A DNA stretch of 64,000 nt from Volvariella volvacea V23 (taxonomy: Eukaryota; Basidiomycota; Agaricomycetes; Agaricales; Pluteaceae), in NCBI GenBank assembly GCA_000349905.1, contig KB722756.1, positions 467,578-531,577 of the forward strand. The letters are read 5' to 3'. This document shows, piece by piece, positions 34,806 to 46,815 of the stretch (position 1 is its first letter; each line of letters begins with the position of its first letter). The position numbers and the translations under genes were made by a program. Under the pieces are notes generated by a model. That model saw only the letters and a list, made by a program, of their open reading frames with translations. It made no database searches and was not told the origin of the DNA.

Positions 34806-36168
34806 TCATTGACCCTCTTCGAAGCTAAGCTTCGTCGTCAAATCCTCCCAAGCATCCAAATCCTTCAAAACCTTCTGCGTCTTCACACGTACGTCTTGTG
34901 CAGCGTCCTCACCCAGAATCAGGTAGAACGGCCAGGGCTTATCCTTCGCATCGCCTTCTCCACGAACAATATCCGCGAGCAGGTTCATTGCCTTCCACGG
35001 ATCGCCCTTCTCCGTCCCAGGGATAGAGTTGAACCGTGTCATACTCTTCTCCCGCACCCCGTCGTGGTCTGCTATTGGGTTATCAATGGACCATGGTCTG
35101 CTGTACATCCCCTCTGTTCGGAACGATCCAGGTGCGACGAGCATGAAGCGGATGTTAAACCCTGCGAGCGAGTACTCCAGCGCGAGTGTTTCCGTAAGCG
35201 CTGCAAAGCAAAGTTAGGACCGCAATAACAGCACTATGATACACACGTACCGTGTACAGCTGCTTTGGACGCGGCATAAGCCCCGATAGCCTATATTCCA
35301 TCAACGCGTGAACTCTGTGAGCTTTAATAGAGCGAGAAATGGACACACAGGAAGCTCAGACTTCCAGGCGGACCTGCTTCCGACCGTTACGACGGTCCCA
35401 GAGTTTCGGGCGCGCATATACGGCAGAATCGCGGTCGTCACGTCCATGAGTCCAAAGACGTTGGTCGTGAACTGCCTTTTCAGCAACGCAGAGCTACCGT
35501 GCGTAAAAGTTCAATCACGCGTGTTCGACGGCTGGTGTGAGTTCAAAATGACAAGGAAGAGAAGAGAACAAGACATTACCCGCCCTCTTCGAGCAATCCA
35601 GGGAAACCGACTGCCGCATTATTCACCAGCACGTCTATTTTACCCCAAAAGTCATGTGCGATCTTTGCTTTTGCTTTGATAGACTCCTCTCCCTCCGTGA
35701 TATCCAATTGCAGAGTTCGTAGATTGCTCGACTGGGATTTGGGTAAAGACGAGAGGTATTCGATCGAGAATTGTTCGAGAGATTCGGCAGAGCGTGCAGT
35801 TGCAATGACGCGATCTCCGCGGTCTAGCGCGATTTGAGCGAGACGCCGACCGAAACCGGATGAAGTGCCTATTAATAAGTGATTCGGATCGCCGGATGGT
35901 CGTCGAAGCGGAAAGAGGTCAGTCAAGATAGCAAGTGAAAGGGGCCACAGCACGTACCGGTGATGAACCAAACTCTAGGCTCCGATAATGCACCACCATT
36001 GGCGCCATCAAGGCGAATCTGCTGTCGGTTCTGCGGCTCAACCATCGTCACAAACGGATATCGAAGCGGCAATGACGGCGGGGTACTAGACAGAGGCGAG
36101 GAAGATCTCGAGGAGGTGCGGATAAGAGACAAGGAGCGAAACGGCCGGTAGACTATCTGCGCCGACAT
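34806..36168 (-). CDS. Short-chain dehydrogenase/reductase
   Basis: A classical SDR oxidoreductase using NAD(P)(H). Five exons: 36168-35958, 35868-35580, 35493-35349, 35290-35251 and 35200-34806. Cofactor motif: ITGTSSGFGRRLAQIAL (TGxxxGxG, split by intron 1). DITEGEE sets the Asp that contacts adenine; NNAAVG is the structural Asn motif; VTVGSRSAW carries the catalytic Ser; and IGAYAASKAAVHALTETLAL contains the YxxxK pair on its own 40-nt exon. The C-terminus is like other fungal retinol-dehydrogenase-type SDRs (FMLVAPGSFRTEG). The longest start gives an N-terminus rich in Arg and Ser without acids, possibly a mitochondrial presequence; the alternative ATG at 36045 (MVEPQNRQQ) would give a cytosolic enzyme. 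Substrate unknown. Confidence 0.9.
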
Positions 36169-37146
36169 TTTATGTGGGTTTTCCGCATCGTGTCGAGATT
36201 TTAACCCCGGCTGAACTTTTTATAAGAAATCATAAGGATTATTGCTGTTATGTCACCATACTATTCTCGTCGCGCTGATCCTCGGCATCATGTGGCTGAC
36301 GATCGTGGCCGTCACGGTGGCTGGCATACATTGTCGACATGAGCCACCTTCTACCGCCTTGCTGTACAACGTTCTGCTGTCTCGTATTACAGAAAGCAAT
36401 GTATCGCCTCGAATGCAGTCCTACACCCTTGTCACGGCCATCTTGCCCAGTCCAACATTCAATTCAAAAAGCCTCGGAATAGTGGCGGAACGTACAGCGC
36501 ATGCCATACAAGAGGACAGCTTCGTCTTGCAGACCTTGTGGAATGCTCATTCACGGTCGGCTTCGGTTATATGGCATCACTCGAGTTCGGACAACTCTCG
36601 GTTTTCGCTTCCTGTCATTGGTGGATGTGCGTGGACGTGGGTAGCCAGTGGCCGTGGGGCTGATGGGGATGAGCCTGTGAGTCAAGGAAGAGGGTGCGGT
36701 GCCAGTTGTGCAACGTCATCCAGCATTTGCTGTCTGTTTTCCTTCAATGATAGTTTCCCTTTCTGTATGTGGTATGTCAGAATGACGTTGCCGGTGCAGT
36801 GCGGGGTTGATAAGGCTCAGCGTGCAATCAAATATCTATGACTTGCTGAACACCTTCATTGACAGGACGGCCCGCTTGGCGCTATACACGAGGCACCAAG
36901 GCACACGGAATGGATGCTGGCCTGCCGATGTCATACGAGAATATTGAAAAACCCTCGGTTTCGATATGGAATTGAGTCTGGTTGCGGGGTGCTTTGGTCG
37001 GTAGAAGCGGGCACCCGAATGAGGCTGACGCTCTCATCTCCGGTAGGAAAGGTATGTATGATGTGGTACTTATTTGTGTTGAATGTCACACGAACTGAGG
37101 CTTTCAATGCGTCATACTACGTAGTATCCGTGCATAACACCATCCA
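36169..37146. other. Intergenic region, nothing recognised
   Basis: A 199-codon plus-strand frame (36242-36841) starts with a hydrophobic stretch, but the rest is cysteine-rich, unpatterned and matches nothing I know. I treat it as chance. The region holds the SDR promoter and the 3' end of the GH1 gene. Confidence 0.4.
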
Positions 37147-39984
37147 CTAGTCACTCTTGTGCGCCTCGTAGAATTCGTCTGCGATCCAGGGGTAACTTGT
37201 CAGCCGCGCGCATATGGTGGAGAGCATTCAGACTTACGGAGCGCCAATGCAGATCGCTTGTAATGCCTCTCGAGGCTAGTGTAATTGACGTATTGGATAC
37301 CGAACCTATGGTTGAGGAGCGTCATATATCGGCGTTGGTACCCGTTAAATGATGAAGTTTGTAAGATTACATTTGACTGACCTTGCAGTTGTCCCCATAT
37401 TCCATTCCGCATTGTCAATCATAGCTGACGCGAACATTCTCTGAGTAAAATCGCGTATCGTAAACATATAGAAGCCTCACCCCAAGCGAAAGTGCCAGCG
37501 ATGGGCAATCCGTCTTCGTGAATCCCGCGCAAGACTTCGCCCAAGTAGGTCATGAAGTAGTCTATCGAGGTGAGCACATATAGTCAACTCAGCAGTCTGG
37601 CAGAAACAAAACAACTTACTAGTACGCGCAACGTCTTCCTTTATCCTGAATAAGTCGGTCCTAATTCCCTCGAATGGTTCCGTGAACCCAAACTCTGAGA
37701 TGTACTTGAGGAGCGACAATATGAGCTCCACTCATTCACAAAAAACCAACCGTGAAACGCACCAACTTCTTTGAGGGCCACCTTCTCAGCAATTCCTTCA
37801 GCGACTCCCTCAGGAACTGGGGTGTTGCCTGTAACCAATTCGTTCTCGGATCGGGGGAAGGTCCAGCTGCCCACCCCGCCCCAGAATCGAACTCGACCGG
37901 AGTATTGCACGTAGGCCACAACGGATGCGAAGGGTTCCTTACGCACGCCTTGAGCCCATCTGGTGGGGCTCTGACCCATTGCGTGCGATACGCATCAATA
38001 GCATAGAAATCCGCAGTTCCTGTCAATGCGCATCATCACCCGTGTATGTGCACGTACCAGCCCAACCAGCTAGGCGGTGCTTACCCAGGATGTCCTTTTT
38101 CTCCTGCTCCGTAAACCGGGGTAGATACGAAGGCGGCAGCGTGTCCTTCAAGATCTGCGGCCAATCTCCAGTGGTATAGATCGGGTCCGAAAACATTCCA
38201 ATCTGGAACGCTGCGTGCCTCTCAACCGCTTCTCTATCTTCGGCGTTATCACGTCTCCATGGTATGCCACTAGCGAGTGATATTTTCAGCACAGGGAACA
38301 AAGAGCCGAGAGCCGAGACAGTGTAAGCGGCGGGGGTGGAGACGTACACATAGTCGTCGTTCTTGAGCGCGATTTCACCCTGTATGCGCATCTCTCTGAA
38401 TGCTTACCGACACGGAGTAAGAAATGCCGGTTGTCAGGACGCTTGGGTTGATGGACGATCTTACCCTTTACGGCTCCTGCGTGGGCCTTGACTATATAGG
38501 TGCATCTTTATGTGGCCTGGTGGATCGGCGGATTTATGAACTCACGTAGATTGTATGCGCAGTGGTATAGTGCTGCTGAAGCATTGACCCCGGATGCCAG
38601 AGATGCGTCTGAGATTTTATTAGTAGATGACTTGTGCTTCCACGAACCCCGCCTACTGAAAGGGTATCCACCGACTTGGCTGCAGTATACATGAGGCTCA
38701 TTGAAAGTATACCTATGTGAAGGGGGAAGTGTTAGAGGCCCGTGAATCTGAGCTATACATTTAAAAGGCTCACCATGTCTTCACTCTTCCGTTATACGCT
38801 TTAAAGACGGTTTTGGCGTAGCTAACAAACATGAAATAGGTCAACGAGGTAATCGCATAGATAGCATTGCAAAAGACATACTGAACAAAATCGTCTACAA
38901 TTTTCGGAGACGTAAAGCCGCCGTAGTAAGCCTGCAAGGCCAGTGGTACATCCCAATGGACTGTACAACGATATAAATCAAGTCCCGCTTGATGATTCAT
39001 TTGTTGAGCACATACAAAGGGTGACAACCGGCTCAACCCCAGCACGAATATGAGAATCAACAACTGCGAAGCCCAAATTCAGCGATCATTGAATCAGTGA
39101 GACAGATTGTAACGCTACCGTCTGAGTAGTGCTTGAGTCCAGCTTCATTGACAGGGGAGTCCGCTCGACCAAAGGGAAGTATCCTCGCCCAAGAAATCCT
39201 GTCGTCATCATCTGGGCCTGTATCCATCGGGAATCATGGGTCTACCTACGAGAAGGAATGTGCGTTTACACCAAGGGCAGCTATTCGAGCTACATCCTCC
39301 TTATACAAGTAATAATGCAAATCGACGATATCGCCTAGCAAGTAAAAAGATGGTCCTTAGCAACACCCGCAGAAGGTTGAGAAGCCAGATCGTACCGTTA
39401 GTACCATCCGTAACGCCACTGGGCTGTCTGCTATTCCAATCCCACATAGTCGGTCCTTTCCCTTCGTTCTTCGCAGCGCCTTCGACCTGATACGCGGCCG
39501 TCGCAACTCCGAATTTGAACCCCTTTGGGAACTTCAAGTCGGGCGAGAGGTTCTTGGGAGCGGGGGAGAACCAGGAAGGGTATAGTGGAGGTGGCGGAGA
39601 GGGGTGAGCAATGGCTGTCGGAGATGGTGTGCGCGTGGTGGTGAACGGTGGGGCGTCGATTGGGCCGACCTGATGGTGGGTGGTGTGATTATAGGTCCTT
39701 GAGAGGGATGGAATGGTACGTACGATGTCCCATAGTTTCTGGAGTCCTTGAGCAGTGTAGTCGAATGGGATGCTACCTGGTGGAGGAAACGTCACATCTG
39801 AGGGGTTTAGTGTCGGTACAGGTGGGCGAGCCGATAATACATTCGTAGAAGGCACCGCAATCGGTTCAGACGAGCCCACTGGGGCCGATGTGGGAACCAC
39901 ATCGACTTGTGCGTGAACCGCGACTTGCACGTAAAAGAGCACGGTTGCCCATGTGCACGAACCTCGAAACCTGGATGCGAGCAT
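37147..39984 (-). CDS. Secreted glycoside hydrolase family 1 beta-glucosidase
   Basis: A GH1 retaining beta-glucosidase (or related) with an N-terminal extension. The signal peptide is [19 protein letters not shown] up to HAQVD; a Pro/Ser/Thr-rich region of about 120 residues follows and then the catalytic barrel, [19 protein letters not shown]. The acid/base Glu is in TFNEPH (about 38695) and the nucleophile Glu is in YISEFGF (about 37700). Other landmarks are [53 protein letters not shown] and [20 protein letters not shown], ending EFYEAHKSD. About a dozen short introns join without a frame break; I checked most junctions by phase. The enzyme should act outside the cell on cellobiose or plant glucosides, fitting plant-biomass growth. 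Confidence 0.88.
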
Positions 39985-40349
39985 TGCGGTTCTGCTGAAT
40001 GGCCATCTGAAGACTCTCCTCGTTGACCATTATATCGTATGTGCGTCAAATGAGAAGAGAAGCCGCAATGCTGCTTGTGACCTGGAAGTTATTTCAGGTC
40101 GGCCCGACACAACATGCATTTTGACGTTCTCGACTTCTAACCGTTCTATCTTCGCGGGGAAAGTGTAGTTGCAAGAAGTCCGTGACCTCGGTCGGGCCGT
40201 TATTGAAAAGAGAACTGAAGGAAAATGGAAACGATGCAGTGAATTACACAGCTGTCTCTGAGGGGTTACAGTGTGTTACAGGAAAGAAGCAAAGCAAATA
40301 ATATGAAACGAAATAATTATACACACATAACCCCCAACCTCATTCTCAA

Positions 40350-42200
40350 TCACAACACAGCCATTTCGCCTACTCTCTCTACTCCAGGAATCTCAGTGTC
40401 CCAAGCCCACTCCCAGGCTTTATGTACGCGTCTCATCAATCCCTTCAACTCTTCGACGTACTCAGCCCCATCATCACCTTCTTTGAACCCCTCCAACCCC
40501 GGCGCATTGAACTCGCACCAGAACCCTTGAGTTCTCGACCCGGTCAAGATCTTGTTTCCGAATGGCCTTCTGATGCGATTGTAGGCCTCCGTTATCTCGC
40601 GTGTCGAGTGATTGAGATCCGAGATGTAACTTGCAATCACATTCGCGAGGACATAGCCATCCTATCGCATTGTAACGTATCAGTACAAGGGGCTACTGGT
40701 AGTATCCATGTTTACGTACTTCAATAGCTTGACCAGCTCCTGAGCCCAAATGGGGAGTCATTGCGTGGGCCTTTATGTGGAGATGAACAAGGAGAGATTG
40801 ATTGGATGGTTTGAGTACTCACAGCATCGCCTATCAGCAGTACTCGTCCCACACCATACCGGCTCATGGGGTGAAGTGCCTGGATAGCCCACCGCTTAGG
40901 GCTCTTGATACACTATCACGAACGTGAGCACCACGTCCAATCAAGAATCAAGCGAAGGAGGCCCGCTTACCGAGATGATAGCCTGGACTTCCGGTTCCCA
41001 ACCCACATACATCGCTCTAAACTCCTCCTGGCTGACCTCCTCAACTTGCGGGCCACTCAACAACGTGCCTTCCTTTTCCGGCTCCGAGACAAATGCGACC
41101 ACGTTGATGAGCTGATCCTGTGCAACAGGATATACGACCACATGCTATCAAACACCACCCAAGAAAGAACCACCCCGGTCATCGACAATCAGTATCCCGG
41201 TGATGGCAACAACATGGTTAAATTTTGATATGCCGTACATACCTTGCTCTTGCCACAATACTGCCGTCATATGGTCATCTTGTGTTTTCTATCGGAGGAC
41301 GATATGGTACTCACCATCATGGGGTTCTTGGTGGCACGATGGTTGGGTATCAGCTTCTCCAGCTCCTTGATGGGTATAAGGCCTCTATAGGCGTAGCTCC
41401 CACTCCACATCGGATCCAGTGAGGCAATATCATCCTTGAAGTAATCAGGTGAGCTCAAAATGAGCTGTCTTCGCACTGAAGATTTAATTCCATCTGCGCC
41501 AATCAGGTAGTCACATTGCGCCACGGAGCCATCCTCAAACATGAGCTTGATTGATTGTCCAGTTTCCTGGTACTCCTTGAGCCGATGCGATAAATGAAAA
41601 CGAATCGCCGTGTTCTGTAGGGAGTCCAGGATGGCTTGCTGGAGCTCAGCGCGGTGGAAGCGCATAGTGCCTCCTACTTGACGTTGAGCACTCTTCTTTT
41701 ACAAATGGGAGTCCTTAATCTCACCATTCATGATCATATCATGCAACAGAACGCCTTCCTTCTGATCACTTTTACGGAACCTAAAAATAACGCCTATCAA
41801 GAAGCACAATCAATATTCGAATCGAACACTTCTCTCCCCGTGACGAGAACAAGAAGCCGAGGCATAAAAGAAAGCCAGAGCGGATGATAACATACTAGGT
41901 TCTTTATCAGGCGGCGACGCTAATAATTTCATCAAATACTCTTCCATGCCCAGCTTTTTCAAAATGCTCCATGTCCTTGGCCAAATGACGATGCCCGCTC
42001 CGATTTCTGTCATCTTGGAGGTCGCCTCGTAGACATCAATCTCTACTGCCTCTGGGCCGGTCTTGCACAATATCGCTCGTGCGGCGATAAGACCACCAAG
42101 GCCGCCACCTCTACACGTGTCTGAGTCAATGCGATGTACAAGGAAGGGAAGGACGGCGGGCATACATTATCGCGATTCTCAGCTTGGATTGAGAAGGCAT
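40350..42200 (-). CDS. FAD-dependent monooxygenase, salicylate-hydroxylase type
   Basis: A class A flavoprotein hydroxylase resembling fungal salicylate hydroxylases. Exon 1 is only 35 nt (42200-42166, MPSQSKLRIAII) and joins GGGLGGLIAARAIL, completing the FAD Rossmann motif. Then: YEATSKMTEIGAGIVIWPRT, FRKSDQKEGVLLHD, TMRFHRAELQQAIL, the DG motif YLIGADGIKSSVRRQLI, GKSKHVVVYPVAQDQLINVV, SRYGVGRVLLIGDA and AHAMTPHLGSGAGQAIEDGY (the GD motif, split by an intron), ending at 40350. Introns are short GT-AG; an apparent stop near 41700 is removed by a 48-nt GTGAG...CAAG intron. No break remains. It should convert a substituted aromatic acid into a catechol. It is about 9 kb from an intradiol dioxygenase. 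Confidence 0.87.
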
Positions 42201-44851
42201 TAAGGGTTAAATGACACGGGGTATACTGGGGTATATATAGGAAGCGTAGGTGGGGACTTTTGGGGACATGGCTGAGGTGGATCCCTTCAATTTATGCGAG
42301 AATCGAATACGGTAATCGGCGTTCATGCCGCTATCCCAGTTAGTTGCAGGAGAGATCATAGCACCTCGCGATTCGGTTATAATGATCAAAAAAAGTTCGT
42401 ATTCCGGCAGAGTCTTCGAATTGATATCTCGCCAGAGCCACGTCGCGCATAGCCTGGTATGACTGGCTGCTGGTCAGTCCCACGTGTCAGATGATTAAAG
42501 GAGACAGTTACCACCTTCTCGGTCTCAACTATGCAATCATCGCAACATACGCAATGAGGAACGCCGAGGCCGTGGCGTACTGCGACATTCCCCGTTTGAT
42601 GACCGCAGGATCGCGTCAATGCGGACCCAGGTGATAAGAGCATCTGTGGCTTGGAATTGAAGTTGGTGGGGCTACAGGGGGCGCACTCCAACAATAGGGA
42701 TGCTGGAATGCAAGACGGTGTATAGTGCAAGACACCGTCCAGATCCAAAAATAGGGCAAGAGTGGTGCTTCTCTGAAAGGGTACGGGTCGATGCACATCC
42801 GACTTATAACCGCATGTAGGAGTTTTGACTCACACACTTACGTTGGGCGCCCTTGGATCTAGGTCGGTATCTTTACATACATGTACGCGCAGAAGTCGAT
42901 ATCGTACATGTTGGACCTGGAATGCTCTTTGAGCGACCTAGATCAACAGCAAGTCGCCGATGAGTGCTACCGCTGTCCCACCTCCTAAGATTTAGCTAAA
43001 TTCATCAGTGTTGATCAGCAGTGACCTAGGCATGGATCTGTGATGCTACGCACGTCACCACGAGTCGCCACAGGTGACGGGGGACCATAATCATGCAAGT
43101 GCTAACTCGCCTCACTTCGCAAAGATGCAACCAGATGGCCAACACAAGTACCCAGTTTTCATGACCATTCAAAAGAATGTCTGGGCTAATGATGTGCTTT
43201 ATCACACAGCTACGGCACACAACTTCACTAGCAAAAACGTTCTTGCGCTAACCCTGAGCCGCCAACGAGTACAACCTCTTCTGGTCAAGAAATCACCGAG
43301 TATCAACGCAAGCCATAATACCCAAACTGTTGCGGACTCCTAGCCAGAATATCAATTCAAAAGGAAAGGTTTGGCGACCTTGGTTGTTGGGACAGATGAA
43401 TTGCTGAAACCAGCCGCCATTACCGCAGCCATGACGGGAATGTATCACGTGATCGAGACCCGCCGCGACGCGCTCAGGTGCGCGCTATGAGTTATGATCC
43501 TTAAGGCCATCTTCCTGGCTATCTGGTCTGCTCTTTCATCTCAGTGCTCCTCAAGTCTTCTGTGTCTCTTCCACTGCCGTTGTTGCACTTAATACTCGAT
43601 TCTAGAGTTGGTTTATAATCCGGCTTTCTGAACACTACTCCCACAACTTCCGCAAGGACCGCAACACGTTTCCTCACCACTGGCATATTACGGCCGTTAT
43701 TCTATAGCTACGTCTGCATATGGTCTTTTTATTGGCTACACAAGGTCCGGTTATCTACGAAAAGTGCTTTCCAATCACCCGGGAGGTTTAATATACGCAT
43801 TCCCTCCCCTAGTCTGGCTTCACGGGCGCATGGGGTTCGAGAAATATTTGGTCACGTTTAGAGATCAGCTAGACCGGAATAATGCTTCCTCTCACACAAT
43901 ACCCGAGCTGAGAAGTGTCGATAATTTTTGAGTTTTTCGATGGATTGTTACCTTTGGCGATCCCGTCTCTACACAGAGTGAAGTAGAAAATGCCAGTCAT
44001 CCCTCCCATGGTCACCGTCTCATGAGTGTGTCATTAATATGACAGCTCAAACTGATTAATTGCCATATAGTCCCTTTACCCCAATACCAACTTCTTCTCG
44101 GACCAATATACTAGAGCCGTCCAGCCAACTCTTCCTATGCCTCGACCCAGCAATGTCACTGCGATACAGTGAGATTCTTGCCGTGACGTTGAAGGTCTTA
44201 TTAATAGCTCATCAAGGAAACTGGGGCGGAGGAATGGAATGGTAGGAAAGCGATCGAGTATTTTGACTATAACCATTGGGACTAGATCCCAAAACTAAAT
44301 GATTGATTTATCCGATTTGTTATTGTTGAGGTTGTACGAGCATGTGAATTCTGTAGAGGCTAAAGGCTAATGTCATGGTAATTGAGTGTGTTTTTTGGAG
44401 CGCAGCGTACAGAATTCGGACGTAGATGTACTTATGAGGAATATCCGCAGGTCGAGCTATATTTGAGTGTTTTATTTGAGAGTCTATATTCCATAATATA
44501 TCTCTACATTCGTAGGATCTGCAATACGTTCGAAATGTGAGCAAATGAACTCGATCACAATACCTCAAGTTTTTGTCCTCGTCCCAGTTTTATTCCCTTC
44601 TTGTATAATGAAAAAATTGGGCGTAGCCAAAGACGTCCCACAGGGCTCAAGTAAAAGGGGTCACAAATGCGGTTGACCACTCATTTGCACTCTTTTTTCA
44701 TGGCCAGGCACAGTCCTCTGTTGGGAACGAGCATGACATCTCAAGCAAGCCAATTTACATCACGCCTCTCTACGGGGGTTGCAGTCACTAATATTATTTT
44801 CAGGCCGCCCCCAGTTCGATAGAAATCTAAAGTAGATTGATGAATTTCCCC
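42201..44851. other. Gene-poor 2.6-kb region
   Basis: Nothing here can be assigned. A minus-strand frame at 42386-42837 (about 150 codons, cysteine-rich) has no known relative. Frames at 43074-43343 and 44060-44276 look like chance. I see no transposon ends, long repeat or RNA gene. The stretch separates the metabolic genes from F-box array B. Confidence 0.45.
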
Positions 44852-46651
44852 TCAACAGATATTTACAACTTTTGCAACCTCCTGTAGTATCGATAGCGTA
44901 GAATCCGGGAGCTGTTCCTTGTTGAACCCAGATTCAATGTCAATTGATTTTTTGCGGTACTGATGGGGCAGTATGATCTCGATATCGCTAAGATTAGGAC
45001 ATGAAAGGAATGGGCCGGATTTAGATGGTAATATGTGCGGTCTAGGGAGATACTGGACTAGAGAGCAGGTAAGTGGTGCTGCTAAAGTACAAGAGTAGTG
45101 GGACGCACTAGATGGGGATTCCTCCTCATGCAGATCCAGTTTGACTGGGGCATGAATATGATCGGTTATAGGTTCAATTGCATCGAGAAAGTCTGTAAAT
45201 TCTGTCTTCACCTCTATGCTCCTTAACTCCGTTGTTCTGGAAAAGAACTCATTGTCCAACTCCAATTTCGCGTTCGTAAAAGCAGCATCAAAGTGCTCCC
45301 AAGAAAGAAAACGAAGGTGTTCCATGTTGAATAAGTTAGCCGAGGGTCGAATAATGCTACAGCTAAGCAAAGACTTGGGTGAAGCTATGCGTCGTTCTGT
45401 ACCAAACAGTTGTAAATCGAAACACATAGATCTTCTCTTGACTGCATTATTCCCGTTCAAGTTATGTATCCTCATCTGTGGAGGGCTTTCGAGACCTTGA
45501 GTCGGTAAGTCCTGGCCTTGGTCCTAGGCAATTGCTTCGATGGCCACTGGCGAAATGCTAAGACGATGAACGGGGAGTCGAGATATGGCCATTCTACTGG
45601 TTACTAAACGGGAAAGGGTCAAAGATAGGTCCACGAGTGTGGACTCTAGAGAGTCCATGCCGGGACACGCTATGCTGAGACTGAAGGACGTGCAGGAAGG
45701 AAGGCTCAGGAACTCCAGGATGCGTACGGCGGGGAGTGAATGAGGAGTAGATAGAGTAAAGGTTTTGAGCAACTGGAAACAACCTTCATCGTTAATGATA
45801 GGACTACCCCCGGGTGATGAATCCTCGTAATGATTGAAACGGACACTTAGCTCCTCCAGACAAGGAAGCGCGGAAAAAACCTCAAGTGAGGTTGAATGTG
45901 ATGTGGAGATGTGGAGGACCTTCAATGGGTGGAAGGAGGCAATTGAACCCCAATCATCGACATCATAACCCTCCAAGCGTAGGGCCTTCAGATGAGGCAT
46001 GTTATTGGCCGTAAAAGGATGGCGCTGACCAGCGACCCAGTGATCACCGTAATAGGGGAATGCCGATATAGTAAGATGTCGAATGTTCGGGTCGGATAGA
46101 CAACGGTAACCCTTCAATATGACCTGTATGAGTCGTATATCTGCGCTGATACTGAGCGTTTCGATGAGACGGAAGTCCGGGATTGCCTGGTATATTGCCG
46201 CTGCGGAAATAAGGGCAGGTTTATACGAAGACATGTCCATACATATATGGACGTGGAGTGGAGCTGATCGTGCCCGTCTTCGACACTCAGAGATCCAACA
46301 GTGATTATATTTTTGGGCTGAACCAACTTGAAAGTGATTCCATAATTGAGGGGTATCAAGGGCTAGGGACCGCCAGTGGCTGCAGACATGGGAGATCTGT
46401 GGAATGTAGCTTTGGTATATCCAATCTGCGTCTTGTGCGATGGTTAAGAAGATGGTTTGGGGAATATCTGGGTAAAGAGTGTTTATCGGGGCAATAGCAG
46501 GAGTGTACATGCGGTTGCTAGCAAGCCAGCTAGTCTCATGAAGACGCGAGAAGGTGTGTTTGGCCATGGGTACCCTTTGCTGACAATGGTCTGGCATTGA
46601 TGAATACTGTGATAAGGGAACGACGCAGCGCCTATCAGGATTATACCACAT
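44852..46651 (-). pseudogene. F-box gene, array B copy 7, with a premature TAG
   Basis: Closest to copy 2. The likely start is MPDHCQQRV or the longer MWYNPDRR at 46651. The F-box reads LYPDIPQTIFLTIAQDADWI then YIPQISHVCSHWRSLALDTP. The frame is perfect for 375 codons until TAG at 45526-45524, standing at the Trp of EAIAWNQGQDLP (here EAIA*DQGQDLP). The same frame then runs on unbroken to 44852 with HLRFLSWEHFDAAFTNAKLE and FLSCPNLSDIEIILP. Near the end an in-frame deletion of about 30 residues removes the segment before EQLPDSTLSILQEVAK. So there is one nonsense change plus one deletion; without the TAG the gene would be open throughout. Possible readthrough cannot be excluded. Confidence 0.85.
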
Positions 46652-46815
46652 TGTGTGATGTAGGTAAGCATTCCCTGGCTCTCCGAATCCTACATAGTTG
46701 GTTGAGCTTGATTTCGCACGTGCTCAACTGGACAGGATCTCGGACTTAGGACCCCAAGTGTTCGTCATCTCCAGTGTGCTGCCACCATCTCTGGCTCGCA
46801 TCTACCTAGTCTCGA
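46652..46815. promoter_or_regulatory. Head-to-head spacer of F-box copies 7 and 8
   Basis: Only about 165 bases separate the start regions of copies 7 (-) and 8 (+), so both promoters, if active, share this segment. I see no clear TATA box. Confidence 0.4.

Noticed and set aside
36242..36841. 199-codon plus-strand frame with a hydrophobic N-terminus
   Set aside because: The rest lacks any domain pattern and the gene density around does not demand it; could be chance.
41690..41745. Premature stop in the salicylate-hydroxylase-type gene
   Set aside because: A 48-nt GTGAG...CAAG intron in the right phase removes it and gives a smooth family match.
42386..42837. Minus-strand cysteine-rich frame of up to 136 codons
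   Set aside because: No known family, no convincing start or splice context; not enough to call a gene.
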